Positions 8,431 through 17,879 of a DNA stretch of 64,000 bases are shown in pieces (the first letter of the stretch is position 1; every line of letters starts with the position of its first letter). Made by a program: the position numbers and the translations under genes. The DNA lies in contig NZ_CANMAA010000002.1 of NCBI RefSeq assembly GCF_947495735.1, forward strand, positions 186,001-250,000, in the 5' to 3' direction. Origin of the DNA: an uncultured Pseudokineococcus sp. (GTDB lineage Bacteria; Actinomycetota; Actinomycetes; Actinomycetales; Quadrisphaeraceae). The notes under the pieces were generated by a model. That model searched no databases, was not told the origin of the DNA, and saw only the letters and a program-made list of their open reading frames with translations.

Positions 8431-9852
8431 CTAGAGGTCCCCGGCCAGCCGGGCGAGCAGGAGCGCCTCCGCGGTGCAGGCGCCCTCGAGCACCCGCAGG
8501 GAGAGGGACTCGTCGACGCCGTGGGCGCGGGTGTCGGGGTCCTCCACGCCCGTGACCAGGACGGTCGCGCCGGGCAGGACGTCGAGGAGCTCGGCCACGA
8601 CCGGGATGGACCCGCCCATGCCCTGGTGGGCGACGGGCGACCCGTCCCAGGCGGTCGAAAGCGCCCAGTCCGCCGCCTCGAGGACGGCGGCGGAGCCGCC
8701 GGGGCCCGCGGCGCCGTCGAACGGCCGCCCGGACCCGAGGCGGCTGACCTCGAGGTGGGCGCCGAAGGGGACGGTCGCCCGCAGGTGCTCGGTGACGAGG
8801 CGCTCGGCGTCCTCGACGTCCTGGCCCGGCGCGAGGCGCACCGAGAGCTTGGCCCGCGCGGAGGCGGCGAGGGTGTTGCTGGCGTCGGCCATCGGCACCG
8901 CGTCGGTCGCGACGACGGTCGCCGACGGACGCGTCCAGGTGCGCGAGAGCAGCGAGCCGCGCCCGACCAGCTGCACGCCGTCGAGGAGGCCCGCGTCGGC
9001 CCGCAGCTCCTCCTCCGTGCGGGGCAGCTCCGCCGCCTCGGAGCGCACCAGCCCCGCGACGGCGAGGTCGCCCGCGTCGTCCCACAAGCGGGCGAGCAGG
9101 ACCGTGAGGGCGGTCGTGGCGTCGGGGACGACGCCCCCGTAGATCCCGGAGTGCAGCGGGTGGTCGAGCGTGCGGACACCCACCTCCAGCTCGAGGAGCC
9201 CTCGCAGGCTCGTGGTGAGCGACGGGTGGTCCACCGACCAGTTGTCGGAGTCCGCGACGACGACGACGTCCGCGGCGAGCCGGTCGCCGGTGGTGGCCAG
9301 CAGGTCGGGCAGCGAGGGCGAGCCGGACTCCTCCTCCCCCTCGACGAGCACGGTGACGCCGACGCCGCCGGTGGGTCCCCACGCCGGCAGGAGGGCCCTC
9401 AGCGCCGTGACGTGGGCCATCACCCCGGCCTTGTCGTCCGCGGTCCCGCGGCCGAACAGGCGCCCGTCCCGCTCGACGGGCTCGAAGGCCGGCGAGGTCC
9501 ACTCCTGCGCGCGCCCCGGCGGCTGCACGTCGTGGTGGGCGTAGAGGAGCACGGTCGGGGCGCCCTCGGGCGCGGGACGACGGGCCAGCACGGCGGGAGC
9601 CCCGGGCGAGCCGTCGGCGCAGCGCGCCCGCAGCACCTCGACCTCGGGCATCCCCGCCTCGCGCAGCAGGTCCGCGACCGCTCGCGCGCTGTCCTCCAGC
9701 GCCCCGGCGGCCTCCGGCGAGGCGGAGACGCCGGGGATCCGCACGAGGGCCTCGAGGTCGGCGCGCGCCGCGGGCAGCAGCGCCCGCACCCGCTCGCGCA
9801 GGACCCGCACCTGCGGGTGGTCGTCGGGCGCGGGGACGTCGGGGGCGGCCAT
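8431..9852 (-). CDS. M20-family dipeptidase / metallopeptidase
   Basis: Predicted cytosolic zinc dipeptidase (473 residues) of the M20/CPGL-like group annotated in actinobacteria as dipeptidase. Metal-site motifs are visible: YAHHDVQPPG (first His and the Asp-x-x sequence), GRGTADDKAGV (bridging Asp), EGEEESGSP (general base Glu and metal Glu), and a late His in VAHQGMGGSIP. A dimerisation domain lies between (around HPLHSGIYGG). Start ATG at 8 bp inside 9852. It is divergent from the DUF3043 gene across about 200 bp. Substrate is not determined by sequence. Confidence 0.88.
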   Translation of the reverse strand: MAAPDVPAPDDHPQVRVLRERVRALLPAARADLEALVRIPGVSASPEAAGALEDSARAVADLLREAGMPEVEVLRARCADGSPGAPAVLARRPAPEGAPTVLLYAHHDVQPPGRAQEWTSPAFEPVERDGRLFGRGTADDKAGVMAHVTALRALLPAWGPTGGVGVTVLVEGEEESGSPSLPDLLATTGDRLAADVVVVADSDNWSVDHPSLTTSLRGLLELEVGVRTLDHPLHSGIYGGVVPDATTALTVLLARLWDDAGDLAVAGLVRSEAAELPRTEEELRADAGLLDGVQLVGRGSLLSRTWTRPSATVVATDAVPMADASNTLAASARAKLSVRLAPGQDVEDAERLVTEHLRATVPFGAHLEVSRLGSGRPFDGAAGPGGSAAVLEAADWALSTAWDGSPVAHQGMGGSIPVVAELLDVLPGATVLVTGVEDPDTRAHGVDESLSLRVLEGACTAEALLLARLAGDL

Positions 9853-10049
9853 GCGCCGGACGCTACCGAGGGCCGGGGCCCGGACGGCGGCGGCCCGGGG
9901 CGACGTGACGACGCCGTGCGTCGCAGGAGCGCCCCCGACGGCAGCGGGCGCCCGCGAGGCCCGGGGCGGGCGGCGCCGGGCGCGCGGCCCCGCCGTCCGC
10001 AGCGGTCGGGGGCGGAGGGCCGCAGCCGGGTGCGCCTATCCTCGACCTC

Positions 10050-10619
10050 GTGCTCGGACGCAAGAAGGCCCCGCTGCCCCCGCTCGAGGAGGTCGCCCCC
10101 CTGGTGGTCGGCAAGGGGCGCCCGACGCCGCGCCGCAGCCAGGCGCAGGCGGCTCGCAAGCGCCCCCTGGTGGTCACCGACCGCAAGGCCGCGGCGAAGG
10201 CGTCCCGCGAGCGCCTGCGCGAGGAGCGGATGCGCACCCGCGTCGCCATGGACTCCGGGGACGAGCGCTACCTCCCGGCCCGCGACAAGGGCCCCGCGAA
10301 GCGCTACGTCCGCGACCTCGTCGACGCCCGGCGCAACGTGGGCGAGTACCTGCTCTTCGCCGCGCTGGCCCTCGTGCTGGTGACCTTCGTCCTGCCGCCG
10401 CAGCTGGGCCTCTACGCGACCCTCTCGCTGTGGTTCGTCGTGCTCGCCGTCGTCATCGACAGCTTCGTGCTCAACCGGCACCTGAAGAAGCGCCTCGCGG
10501 CGCGCTTCGGCGACGACGTCCCGCACGGCTCGGTGCGCTACGGCGTCATGCGGGCGCTGCAGATCCGGCGCAGCCGCCTGCCCAAGCCCCAGGTGGGTCA
10601 CGGCCAGTCGCCGCGCTGA
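10050..10619 (+). CDS. DUF3043 domain membrane protein
   Basis: Actinobacteria-restricted protein of 189 residues, function unknown. The N-terminal half is strongly basic (RKRPLVVTDRKAAAKASRER) and contains DSGDERYLPARDKGPAKRYV, a hallmark of DUF3043. Two adjacent membrane helices follow (NVGEYLLFAALALVLVTFVL and LSLWFVVLAVVIDSFVL) and a basic C-terminal tail. Start is GTG at 10050. It faces the M20 peptidase gene across a shared intergenic region. Confidence 0.85.
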   Translation: MLGRKKAPLPPLEEVAPLVVGKGRPTPRRSQAQAARKRPLVVTDRKAAAKASRERLREERMRTRVAMDSGDERYLPARDKGPAKRYVRDLVDARRNVGEYLLFAALALVLVTFVLPPQLGLYATLSLWFVVLAVVIDSFVLNRHLKKRLAARFGDDVPHGSVRYGVMRALQIRRSRLPKPQVGHGQSPR

Positions 10620-10661
10620 GCGCCGGGCGGGTCGTCCGCGCCGTCCCGTAGCGTCCGCGGC

Positions 10662-11528
10662 ATGTCCCTCACCCTCGGCGGCGGTCCCCTCTCCCGCCCG
10701 ACACCGGGCACGGGCGGCGCCCCGGGTCAGCTGAACGTCCCGCTGCCCGCGTCGCCGGCGCACCTGCTCTTCCTGCACGACGCGCCGCTGCGCGTGCGCG
10801 GCCTCCTCGCCGGCGAGGTGGTGCTGGACACGCGGCGCGCGCGCCTGCTCCACGAGACCGGTCTGCTGCCGCAGTGGTACGTGCCGGCGCAGGACGTGCG
10901 CACCGACCTGCTGCAGCGGACCGCCACGACGACGACGTGCCCCTTCAAGGGCGAGGCCTCCTACTGGACGGCCCGGGTGGGCGACCGCGTGGAGGAGGAC
11001 CTCGTCTGGGGCTACGAGGACCCGCACCCGGAGATCTCGGGCCTGCGGGGCCTGCTCGCGGTCCCCTTCGAGCGCCTCGACGCCTGGTACGAGGAGGACG
11101 AGGAGCTGCTCGGCCACCCCCGCGACCCGTTCCACCGCGTCGACACCCGCCGCAGCACCGCCTCGGTCGAGGTGCGGCTGGCCCGGGAGGGGGCCGAGCC
11201 GCTCGTCCTGGCCCGCACGAGCCGCGCGGTGGCGCTGGCCGAGACGGGCCTGCCCGTGCGCTGGTACGTGCCGGAGGCCGACGTCGCCACCGACGCGCTC
11301 GAGCCCTCCGCCACGACGACGCAGTGCCCCTACAAGGGCGTGGCGAGCTACCGCACGGCCGTCGTCGAGGCCCCCGCCGACCAGGAGGGAGCCGGCGCCC
11401 GCCGGGTCGAGGACGTGGCCTGGACCTACCCGGAGCCGCTCGACGGCGCCCGGGCGGTCGCCGGGCACCTGTGCTTCGCCGGGGACGGCGTCGAGGTGCT
11501 GCTCGACGGGACGCCCGCGCCGTCGTGA
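10662..11528 (+). CDS. DUF427 protein with two tandem domains
   Basis: Protein of 288 residues made of two DUF427 units. Each unit repeats the family pattern: a strand with an R-x-x-x-E-TGLP-x-x-WYVP motif (residues about 64-78 and 192-206), then ATTTTCPFKGEASYW in the first and ATTTQCPYKGVASYR in the second, then a VED-x-x-W-x-Y-x-P element. DUF427 proteins are small beta-barrel-like proteins with no established reaction. The next gene starts inside its stop codon, so the two are co-transcribed. Confidence 0.8.
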   Translation: MSLTLGGGPLSRPTPGTGGAPGQLNVPLPASPAHLLFLHDAPLRVRGLLAGEVVLDTRRARLLHETGLLPQWYVPAQDVRTDLLQRTATTTTCPFKGEASYWTARVGDRVEEDLVWGYEDPHPEISGLRGLLAVPFERLDAWYEEDEELLGHPRDPFHRVDTRRSTASVEVRLAREGAEPLVLARTSRAVALAETGLPVRWYVPEADVATDALEPSATTTQCPYKGVASYRTAVVEAPADQEGAGARRVEDVAWTYPEPLDGARAVAGHLCFAGDGVEVLLDGTPAPS

Positions 11529-11890
11529 GCCGCTCCTCCGCGCGCCGGCGCGCGGCCCGGGCGGCCGTCACGGGCGCCGCCGCGCTGTACGCGGCCAACT
11601 GCGCCCTGGGGACGGCCGTCGGGCTGCGCCTGGTCGACACCTCGCGCGCCCACTGGGTGCACCACGCGCTCTACGGGGCCGTGGTGGTCGGGGCCGTGGG
11701 CGCGGTCGCCGCCGGGGCGGCCTCCGGCAGCCGCGCGGCCCTGGCCCTCGCCCCGGCCCTGCTGCCGCTGGCCGTCCTGCCGCGCGTGCGGGCCCCCTCC
11801 CGGGCGCACGTCGCGCTGGCCGCCGCGGCCGCCCCCGGCTACGTCCTCGCGGTGCGCGCGGTCGCCCGCGAGCGCGCCGCCGAGCGCTGA
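11525..11890 (+). CDS. Small hypothetical membrane protein
   Basis: A 121-residue frame beginning with GTG at 11525, which overlaps the DUF427 stop (GTGA). Three or four hydrophobic helices are visible (ARAAVTGAAALYAANCALG, WVHHALYGAVVVGAVGAVAAG, AALALAPALLPLAVLP and the Ala-rich C-terminus). No family recognised. Translational coupling to the DUF427 gene and preserved codon bias support a real gene. Confidence 0.6.
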   Translation: MSRSSARRRAARAAVTGAAALYAANCALGTAVGLRLVDTSRAHWVHHALYGAVVVGAVGAVAAGAASGSRAALALAPALLPLAVLPRVRAPSRAHVALAAAAAPGYVLAVRAVARERAAER

Positions 11891-11929
11891 CCCCTCCTCC
11901 CACCACCCGAGCACGGAAGGCCCTGACCC

Positions 11930-12724
11930 GTGGAGTTCCTGGACGTCGTCCGCAACCGCCGCACGACCAACGGCCACTTCCTGCCCGACCCGGTCTCCCC
12001 GGAGCACCAGCGGCTGCTGATGACCGTCGCGGGCGCGGCCCCGTCGCACTTCAACAGCCAGCCGTGGCGCTTCGTCCTGGTCGAGGAGCGCCCGGTGATC
12101 GAGCGGGTGGCGGAGATCAGCGCGAGCTCGATGGCGCTGATGCTCTCCAACGGCACGTTCTTCGAGCGGTACAAGCCGTACTTCCGCTTCTCCGAGGAGG
12201 AGATGGAGCGCCGGCGCGACGGCATGCTCATCGACCAGCTGCCGGCCGTGCTGCGGCCCTTCACCCGGGCCGTCTTCACGAGCAGCGGCCAGTCGATGAT
12301 GAACCGCCTGCGCGTGCCGCAGACCCTGTCCGAGCAGAACCGCCAGCTCGTGGCCGGCTCGCCGCTGCTCCTGGCCGTGCTGCTGGACAAGACGGAGTAC
12401 CGCCCCGGCGAGCTCTCGGGCTTCTACTCGACGTTCGGCATGGGCGCGGCCGTGGAGAACATCTGGCTGACCACGGTGGAGCTGGGCATGGGCATCCAGT
12501 TCGTCTCCTTCCCCATGGAGGTGCCCGAGGCCTGGGCGGAGATCCAGCAGATGCTCGAGGTGCCCGACGACCTCGAGCTGATGGCGGTCTACCGCCTCGG
12601 CTACGTGCCGGAGGAGGCGCGGCGACCGAAGATCGACTGGTCCAGCCGGCAGCGCAAGCGGCTGTCGCAGTACGTCTACCGGGGCACCTGCGCCACGCCG
12701 CTCAGCGACGAGCCCGAGGCCTGA
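11930..12724 (+). CDS. Nitroreductase-family FMN oxidoreductase
   Basis: Predicted NAD(P)H:FMN-dependent reductase of 264 residues. The N-terminal motif [15 protein letters not shown] is the nitroreductase FMN-phosphate region (RRTxR-like), [15 protein letters not shown] is the flavin-contacting segment, and [19 protein letters not shown] is the conserved helix near the dimer interface. Physiological substrate unknown. Start GTG at 11930 with AAGG about 8 nt upstream. Its 3' end overlaps the converging methyltransferase gene by about 20 bp. Confidence 0.82.
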   Translation: MEFLDVVRNRRTTNGHFLPDPVSPEHQRLLMTVAGAAPSHFNSQPWRFVLVEERPVIERVAEISASSMALMLSNGTFFERYKPYFRFSEEEMERRRDGMLIDQLPAVLRPFTRAVFTSSGQSMMNRLRVPQTLSEQNRQLVAGSPLLLAVLLDKTEYRPGELSGFYSTFGMGAAVENIWLTTVELGMGIQFVSFPMEVPEAWAEIQQMLEVPDDLELMAVYRLGYVPEEARRPKIDWSSRQRKRLSQYVYRGTCATPLSDEPEA

Positions 12725-13421
12725 GCGCGGGCGCCCTGAGCGCGGGGGCCGCCTGCTCCGCGGAGCGCAGGCGCAGGACGGCGCTCGAGCGCACCGCGCG
12801 GTCCTCGAGCCCGCCGACCACCGGCACCTCGTGGCGGGCGACCTCCTCGAGCGCGGCCACCGGCAGGTGCGCCCGACCGGGGTCGCCCACGAGGACCGCG
12901 GCCCCCCGCCCGGCGAGCAGCTGCAGCAGGGGCAGCACCCGCTCCGCCGTCGCCCGCTCGTAGAAGAGGTCGCCGACGAGGACGACGTCGGCCCCCGCGA
13001 GGGCGGCCGGCACCGCGCCGGCGGGGCCCTCGAGCACGTCGACCGCGCGGACGTCGAGGTCGACGCCGTTGAGGTCCGCCGACCACCGTGCGGCCGCCAC
13101 GGCGAGCGGGTCCAGGTCCAGGGCCCGCACGTGCGCGGCGCCCGCGAGGGCCGCGGCGACGGCGACCAGGCCCGAGCCGCAGGCGACGTCGACGACGCGG
13201 CGTCCCCGCACGAGGGCCGGCTCGTCGAGGACGGTGCGGGCGAGGGCCTGCCCGCCGGCCCACGGCGAGCCCCAGAACGGCGGCTGCTGCGGGGCGCCCG
13301 CCCGCTCCTCGGTGCGCTCCCACAGGGCCATGACGTCCGCGACCACGGGCAGCACGACCTCGGGGACCAGCGGGACGGGCGCCGGGCGGGCCTCCGCGCG
13401 CACGAGCTCCTCCGGCGTCAC
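12702..13421 (-). CDS. Class I SAM methyltransferase, ETFB-lysine/nicotinamide N-methyltransferase-like
   Basis: Predicted SAM-dependent methyltransferase of about 239 residues. Motifs: an aromatic entry segment [16 protein letters not shown] motif [17 protein letters not shown], motif [11 protein letters not shown], and motif [13 protein letters not shown], whose D-x-x-Y/F-E pattern matches the lysine methyltransferase-like group (METTL20/Mtase_16). GTG at 13421 or 13424 begins the conserved TPEELVRA start; a much longer upstream frame is antisense to the YihY gene and rejected. Target unknown. Confidence 0.75.
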   Translation of the reverse strand: MTPEELVRAEARPAPVPLVPEVVLPVVADVMALWERTEERAGAPQQPPFWGSPWAGGQALARTVLDEPALVRGRRVVDVACGSGLVAVAAALAGAAHVRALDLDPLAVAAARWSADLNGVDLDVRAVDVLEGPAGAVPAALAGADVVLVGDLFYERATAERVLPLLQLLAGRGAAVLVGDPGRAHLPVAALEEVARHEVPVVGGLEDRAVRSSAVLRLRSAEQAAPALRAPALRPRARR

Positions 13422-13532
13422 CACCCCATCGTGGTCGCCGCGGGCGCCCCCTGCGCGCCGCGGCCCCCCGAGCGGGTGCTCCTCGCGGGCTCGTGGCGGG
13501 AGAGCACCGCGAGTGCTGCCAGGCTCCCGCGC

Positions 13533-14462
13533 ATGAGCACCGCCACGCACGTGCCCGAGACCTCGCTGCAGGAGGGCGACGAGCCCGAGGCCGACGACGC
13601 GTGGCGGACCCTGCGCGGCTGCGGCCTCGCGTTCCCGGTCGAGGCGTTCCGCCGCTTCCGGTACGCCGACGGCTTCTCCCACTCCCGCGCCCTCGGGCTG
13701 CAGATCTGCCTGGCGGCCGTGCCGCTCGTCGTCGCCCTCGTCGGGCTCGCCGGCTCGATCCCCGGGGAGGACGTCGGCGAGGTGCTGCAGGCCGTGGTGG
13801 TGGGCCTGACCCCGGGCGTCTCCCAGGAGCTGGTCACCGCCACGCTCGACATGCCGCCCACCAGCGGCGCCCGCGTCGCGCTGTGGATCGGCCTCGCGTC
13901 CGCCCTCGTCGTCCTCGCCACGGCCATGGCGCAGGTCGAGCGCGGCGCCAACCGCATCTACGGCATCGAGCGCGACAGGCCCTTCCTCCAGCGCTACGCG
14001 CGCGCCTCGGTGATGGCGGTCGCGGCGGGCCTGCCCACCCTCGCCGGCTTCCTCCTGCTCGTCGGGTCGTCCCCGGCCGGGGACGCCGTCGAGGACGTCT
14101 ACGGCCTGCCCGACGAGGTCGTCGCGGCCGTGGCCGTGCCGGTGGGCGCGCTCCTGCTCGTGGCCTCGGTGACGGCGATGCTGCGGCACGCCCCGCGGCG
14201 CGTGCAGCCCGGGTGGTCGTGGCTGGCGCTCGGGGGCCTGCTCGTCCTCGTCCTGTGGTCGGCCCTGACCGCGGGCGTCGTCGAGTACGTGGAGGCGTCC
14301 TCGAGCTTCACGACCGTGTACGGGCCCCTGGCCGTGGTCGTCGCCCTGCTGCTGTGGGGTCAGCTGACCTCCGTGGCCATCTACCTCGGCATCGCCGTCG
14401 CCGCCCAGCTCGAGGCGGTGCGCGCGGGCGTCGAGCACGGGGCCCGCTCGGACGTCGCCTGA
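13533..14462 (+). CDS. YihY/BrkB-family inner membrane protein
   Basis: Polytopic membrane protein (309 residues) with about six helices and YihY landmarks: HSRALGLQICLAAVPLVVAL in helix 1, ERGANRIYGIERDRPFLQRY after the third, and a C-terminal YGPLAVVVALLLWGQLTSVA. YihY proteins were once called ribonuclease BN by mistake and have no proven function. I start it at ATG 13533; the upstream in-frame extension is antisense to the methyltransferase. The acidic N-terminus is cytoplasmic. Confidence 0.85.
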   Translation: MSTATHVPETSLQEGDEPEADDAWRTLRGCGLAFPVEAFRRFRYADGFSHSRALGLQICLAAVPLVVALVGLAGSIPGEDVGEVLQAVVVGLTPGVSQELVTATLDMPPTSGARVALWIGLASALVVLATAMAQVERGANRIYGIERDRPFLQRYARASVMAVAAGLPTLAGFLLLVGSSPAGDAVEDVYGLPDEVVAAVAVPVGALLLVASVTAMLRHAPRRVQPGWSWLALGGLLVLVLWSALTAGVVEYVEASSSFTTVYGPLAVVVALLLWGQLTSVAIYLGIAVAAQLEAVRAGVEHGARSDVA

Positions 14463-14667
14463 GGGCCGACGCCTACCGTGGGGCCCGACCCGGACCGCCC
14501 CGACCCCGGACGACGCCGACCCGGACGACGCCCGCACCACCGGCCCACGAGGAGCGCTGAGGACCCTGGCCAGCCGCGACGCGACGAGCGACCGCCGACG
14601 CCGAGACGACCGACGGCGCGCGGGCGAGCAGGGGCCGCGGCACCGGGCTCGACGGCGGCGCGCGTGG

Positions 14668-15420
14668 GTGGGGGCGGCCGGTGCGCTGGGGCTCCTCCTG
14701 CCCGCGGCGTCCGGCGCCCCGGCGGCAGCCGTCGCCGCTGCGACCACGACCGCGACGGCAGCTCCCGAGGCGGTGGCGTACTGGGGCTCCTTCCTCGCCG
14801 AGGACGGCGCGTGGTCCTTCGCCCCGGTGGGGCCCAGTGCCCGGACGGCCGAGGACGGGTCCGTCGAGGGCTGGCGCTTCGCGACCGCGGCCGCGGGCGC
14901 CCGACCGCGGCCGCCGCGCGGGCTGGCCTCCTTCGAGGACCTGTGCGGCGAGGTGCCCGCCGCGGACGGCCGGGTGCGCGTGGGCGTCGTGCTCGACTAC
15001 GGCCGCCCCGTCGACGCCCCTCCCGGTGCGCAGGGGGAGCCCCCGGCGCCGCGCGGCGCCTGCGCGCAGGTGCCCGAGGGCTCCTCCGGCGAGGTGGTGC
15101 TCGACGAGGTCGCGACGCTGCGCGCCGAGGCGGGGGTGCTCTGCGCCGTCGACGGCTACCCGGCGGAGGTCTGCCAGCCCGAGGTGCCCCTGCCCGACGC
15201 CGCCCGGGCGGCGGACCAGCCCGTCGAGATCGCCGTGGGGGCACCTGCGCCCGCGAGCGCCGGACCCGTCCAGGACGCCCCGGCCGCCGAGGCCGGCGAG
15301 GACCTCCTCGCCGGGCCTGTCGGCCTGGTGGGCGCGCTGGTCGTCGCCCTCGCGCTCGCGGCCGGGCTCGCCGCCGGGGGCCTGGCGCTCCTGCGGCGCG
15401 TGCGGGGTCGTCCCCGCTGA
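14668..15420 (+). CDS. SCO2322-family secreted, membrane-anchored protein
   Basis: Exported protein of 250 residues: signal-like segment (ALGLLLPAASGAPAAAVAAA), extracellular domain, then a C-terminal membrane helix and basic stop (LRRVRGRPR). The domain matches SCO2322-family features: VAYWGSFLAEDGAWSFAPVG, DGSVEGWRFA, a Cys in FEDLCGEVP, and late CAVDGYPAEVC. In Streptomyces this family sits beside ECF-type cobalt/vitamin transporter genes; no such genes are here, so its role is open. An upstream Arg-rich frame may extend the N-terminus. Confidence 0.68.
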   Translation: MGAAGALGLLLPAASGAPAAAVAAATTTATAAPEAVAYWGSFLAEDGAWSFAPVGPSARTAEDGSVEGWRFATAAAGARPRPPRGLASFEDLCGEVPAADGRVRVGVVLDYGRPVDAPPGAQGEPPAPRGACAQVPEGSSGEVVLDEVATLRAEAGVLCAVDGYPAEVCQPEVPLPDAARAADQPVEIAVGAPAPASAGPVQDAPAAEAGEDLLAGPVGLVGALVVALALAAGLAAGGLALLRRVRGRPR

Positions 15421-15489
15421 TCCCCGCGGGCACGCAGCAGAGGCTCACCTCGGCTGCGGCGGGGCCCCGGGGCGCGTCAGCATGAGCAG

Positions 15490-16284
15490 GTGGCACGGGC
15501 CGGGGCGCAGGGCGAGGACGAGCGGGACAGCAGCGCGGAGCCGTCGGGGGCACCGCCCGCGGGGGCGGCGCCGCGCGCCGCGCTGCACGAGGGCGAGCCG
15601 CACGGGCGGGGCCCCGGGCGCCTGGGCTGGCTGCGCGCGGGCGTCCTCGGGGCGAACGACGGCATCGTCTCGACGGCGGGGCTGGTCGTGGGCGTCGCGG
15701 GCGCCACGGTCGAGCAGGGGCCGCTGCTGACCGCCGGCGTCGCCGGGCTGGTGGCCGGCGCCGTCTCCATGGCCCTGGGCGAGTACGTCTCGGTGAGCAC
15801 CCAGCGCGACGGCGAGGCGGCGCTGCTGGCGACGGAGCGACGCGAGCTCGAGGCCGACCCCGAGGCGGAGCTCGCCGAGCTCGCCGCCCTCTACGAGGGC
15901 AAGGGCCTGAGCCCCGCGACGGCTCGCCGGGTGGCCGCCGAGCTCACCGAGCACGACGCGTTCGCCGCCCACGTCGACGCCGAGCTGGGCCTCGACCCGG
16001 ACGAGCTGAGCCGCCCGTGGCAGGCCGCCGGCGCCTCCGCCCTCGCCTTCACGGCGGGAGCCCTGCTGCCCCTGGTCTCCGTGCTCCTCCCGCCGCCGGA
16101 CGCGCGCGTGCCGGTGACGGTCGTCGCGGTCCTGCTCGCCCTGGCCCTCACGGGCGCCGTCAGCGCCCGGCTCGGCCGGTCGGCGGTGCTCCCGGCGGTC
16201 GTGCGCCTGGTCGTCGGAGGGGCCCTCGCGATGGCCGCGACCCACGCGATCGGCAGTCTCGTGGGCAGCGCGGCGGGCCTCTGA
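15490..16284 (+). CDS. VIT1/CCC1-family iron/manganese transporter
   Basis: Membrane protein of 264 residues. LRAGVLGANDGIVSTAGLVVGVAGA is the family signature (in parts), with EYVSVSTQRD after helix 2 and an acidic Glu-rich cytoplasmic region (residues about 110-165) that binds metals in this family, followed by three more helices. CCC1/VIT1 members move Fe2+ or Mn2+ out of the cytosol. GTG at 15490 is the in-frame start; an ATG at 15482 is in another frame. Convergent with gcvT, with a tandem repeat array between them. Confidence 0.85.
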   Translation: MARAGAQGEDERDSSAEPSGAPPAGAAPRAALHEGEPHGRGPGRLGWLRAGVLGANDGIVSTAGLVVGVAGATVEQGPLLTAGVAGLVAGAVSMALGEYVSVSTQRDGEAALLATERRELEADPEAELAELAALYEGKGLSPATARRVAAELTEHDAFAAHVDAELGLDPDELSRPWQAAGASALAFTAGALLPLVSVLLPPPDARVPVTVVAVLLALALTGAVSARLGRSAVLPAVVRLVVGGALAMAATHAIGSLVGSAAGL

Positions 16285-16307
16285 GCCCGCCGGCGGATGG
16301 TTCCCCG

Positions 16308-16452
16308 GCGAAGACGGGCCCCTCCCCCGCGAAGGAGACGCCTCCTCCACCTCGCGGGCGCCTCTCCACGCGAAGCAGACGCCTCCTTCACGCCCCCGGC
16401 GCCCCTCCCCGCGAAGCAGACGCCTCCTTCACCTCCCCGGCGGCGCCCCCGG
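16308..16452. repeat. Intergenic tandem array, 41-bp period (type A)
   Basis: Between the converging VIT1-type gene and gcvT. Units start at 16308 (partial), 16329, 16370 and 16411; the two full spacings are exactly 41 nt. Each full unit begins GCGAAGCAGACGCCTCCTTC or a close variant and carries a GGCGCC-type core near base 27 from GAAG. The period is not a multiple of three, so it is not coding. No unique spacers, so not CRISPR. Compare the array at 35648-35925. Confidence 0.8.
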
Positions 16453-16491
16453 GTGGACCGGGCGCCTCGGCGCCGGCTCCCGCCGCGGGGC

Positions 16492-17781
16492 TCAGGCCCG
16501 CGTGCGGTCGGGCACGAACGGCGGGCGGACGACCCGGCAGCGCAGGCTGCGGCCGCGCACGTCGACCGCGACCACGTCGTCGCGCTCCACCGAGGCGTCC
16601 AGCAGGGCCAGGGCGATGCCGGCGCCCAGCGTCGGCGAGAAGGTGCCCGAGGTCGTGGAGCCCAGCGCATCGCCGTCGGCCGACAGCACGGGCAGGCCCG
16701 CGCGCAGCACGCCCCGGCCCTCGGCCAGCAGCCCCCAGGCGCGCCGCGCGGGGCCGCTCTCCCGCTCGGCCAGCAGGGCCTCGCGCCCCCAGAACTCCGG
16801 CTTGCCCCACCCGACGGCCCAGCCGACGCGCGCCTGCACCGGGGTGATGTCGGGGGTGAGCTCGTGGCCGTGCAAGGCGTAGCCCATCTCCGTGCGCAGG
16901 GTGTCTCGCGCCCCGAGGCCGCAGGCGCGCCCGTCCCGGGCCCGCACCTGCTCGAGCGCCGCGTCCCACAGGTCGCCCGCGTCCTCCCAGCGGGGCAGGA
17001 GCTCGTAGCCGCGCTCCCCCGTGTAGCCCGTGCGGCAGACGACGACGGGCCGGCCGCGCCAGGAGGCGTCGACCCAGCCCATGTAGTCGGCGCCCACCGG
17101 CAGGCCGAGCGCGTGGAGCACGCCGTCCGCCTCGGGCCCCTGGACGGCGAGGACCGCGTGCTCGCGGTGCTCGTCGAGCACCTCGACGCCGGCGGGCGCG
17201 GCCTCGCGCAGCCGGGAGGCGACCTCGCCGGCGTTGGCGGCGTTGGGGACGGTGAAGACCTCGTCGTCACCGCGCAGGTAGGCGATGAGGTCGTCCACGA
17301 CGCCGCCGCCGGAGTCGCAGCACAGCGTGTACTGCGCGCGACCGGGAGCGATGCGCCCCAGGTCGTTGGTCAGGCACCGGTCCACGAGGGCCGCCGCCCC
17401 CGGCCCGCGGACGCGCACCTTCCCGAGGTGGCTGACGTCGAAGAGCCCCACGGCGTCGCGCACGGCGCGGTGCTCGGCGACCACTCCCCCGCCGGCGTGC
17501 TCGAGCGGCATGGACCAGCCGCCGAAGTCGGCCATCTTCGCCCCGGCGGCCACGTGCCGGTCGTGCAGCGGCCCGCGGGCGGCCCCCGGTGCGACGACGA
17601 GCTCGTCGGCCGCCTCGGCGCGCACGGCGCCGGCCTCCGCGACCGCCCGCTCGCCCGCGCGGTCCGCCGCCGCCCCGTGCTCCGCGGTGCGCGGGTCCTC
17701 GACCCGGGCGCGCGCGGGGTCCCCCGAGGGCGAGCCCGGGGAGACGGGGTCGTGGGCGGTCGGGCCGGTTCCGGTGCTCAC
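16492..17781 (-). CDS. gcvT: Aminomethyltransferase (glycine cleavage T protein)
   Basis: Transfers the methylene group from aminomethyl-lipoyl GcvH to tetrahydrofolate, releasing ammonia. The core is intact: [35 protein letters not shown] with the catalytic-type Asp, [30 protein letters not shown], and the C-terminal barrel domain ([18 protein letters not shown]). Length is 429 residues because of about 60 Ala/Arg/Glu-rich residues before the fold; the true start may be internal. gcvP and gcvH are not adjacent, as in mycobacteria where gcvT also stands alone in this region. Divergent from pepA. Confidence 0.92.
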   Translation of the reverse strand: MSTGTGPTAHDPVSPGSPSGDPARARVEDPRTAEHGAAADRAGERAVAEAGAVRAEAADELVVAPGAARGPLHDRHVAAGAKMADFGGWSMPLEHAGGGVVAEHRAVRDAVGLFDVSHLGKVRVRGPGAAALVDRCLTNDLGRIAPGRAQYTLCCDSGGGVVDDLIAYLRGDDEVFTVPNAANAGEVASRLREAAPAGVEVLDEHREHAVLAVQGPEADGVLHALGLPVGADYMGWVDASWRGRPVVVCRTGYTGERGYELLPRWEDAGDLWDAALEQVRARDGRACGLGARDTLRTEMGYALHGHELTPDITPVQARVGWAVGWGKPEFWGREALLAERESGPARRAWGLLAEGRGVLRAGLPVLSADGDALGSTTSGTFSPTLGAGIALALLDASVERDDVVAVDVRGRSLRCRVVRPPFVPDRTRA

Positions 17782-17879
17782 GGCCCGTGACCCTAGCGAG
17801 CGGCTCGGACGCCGCGGGCCGCCCGCCGCCGCGGGGCGACGCCGGTCGCGGGCCGCCGGCGCGTCGGTAGCCTGCCCAG

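Noticed and set aside
9420-11468. Large minus-strand frame across the DUF3043 and DUF427 genes
   Set aside because: No family motifs and it is antisense to genes with clear domain repeats.
16308-16452. Protein-coding repeats (frames reading VKEASASRGE-like peptides)
   Set aside because: The 41-nt period shifts frame every unit, so no repeated peptide can be maintained.
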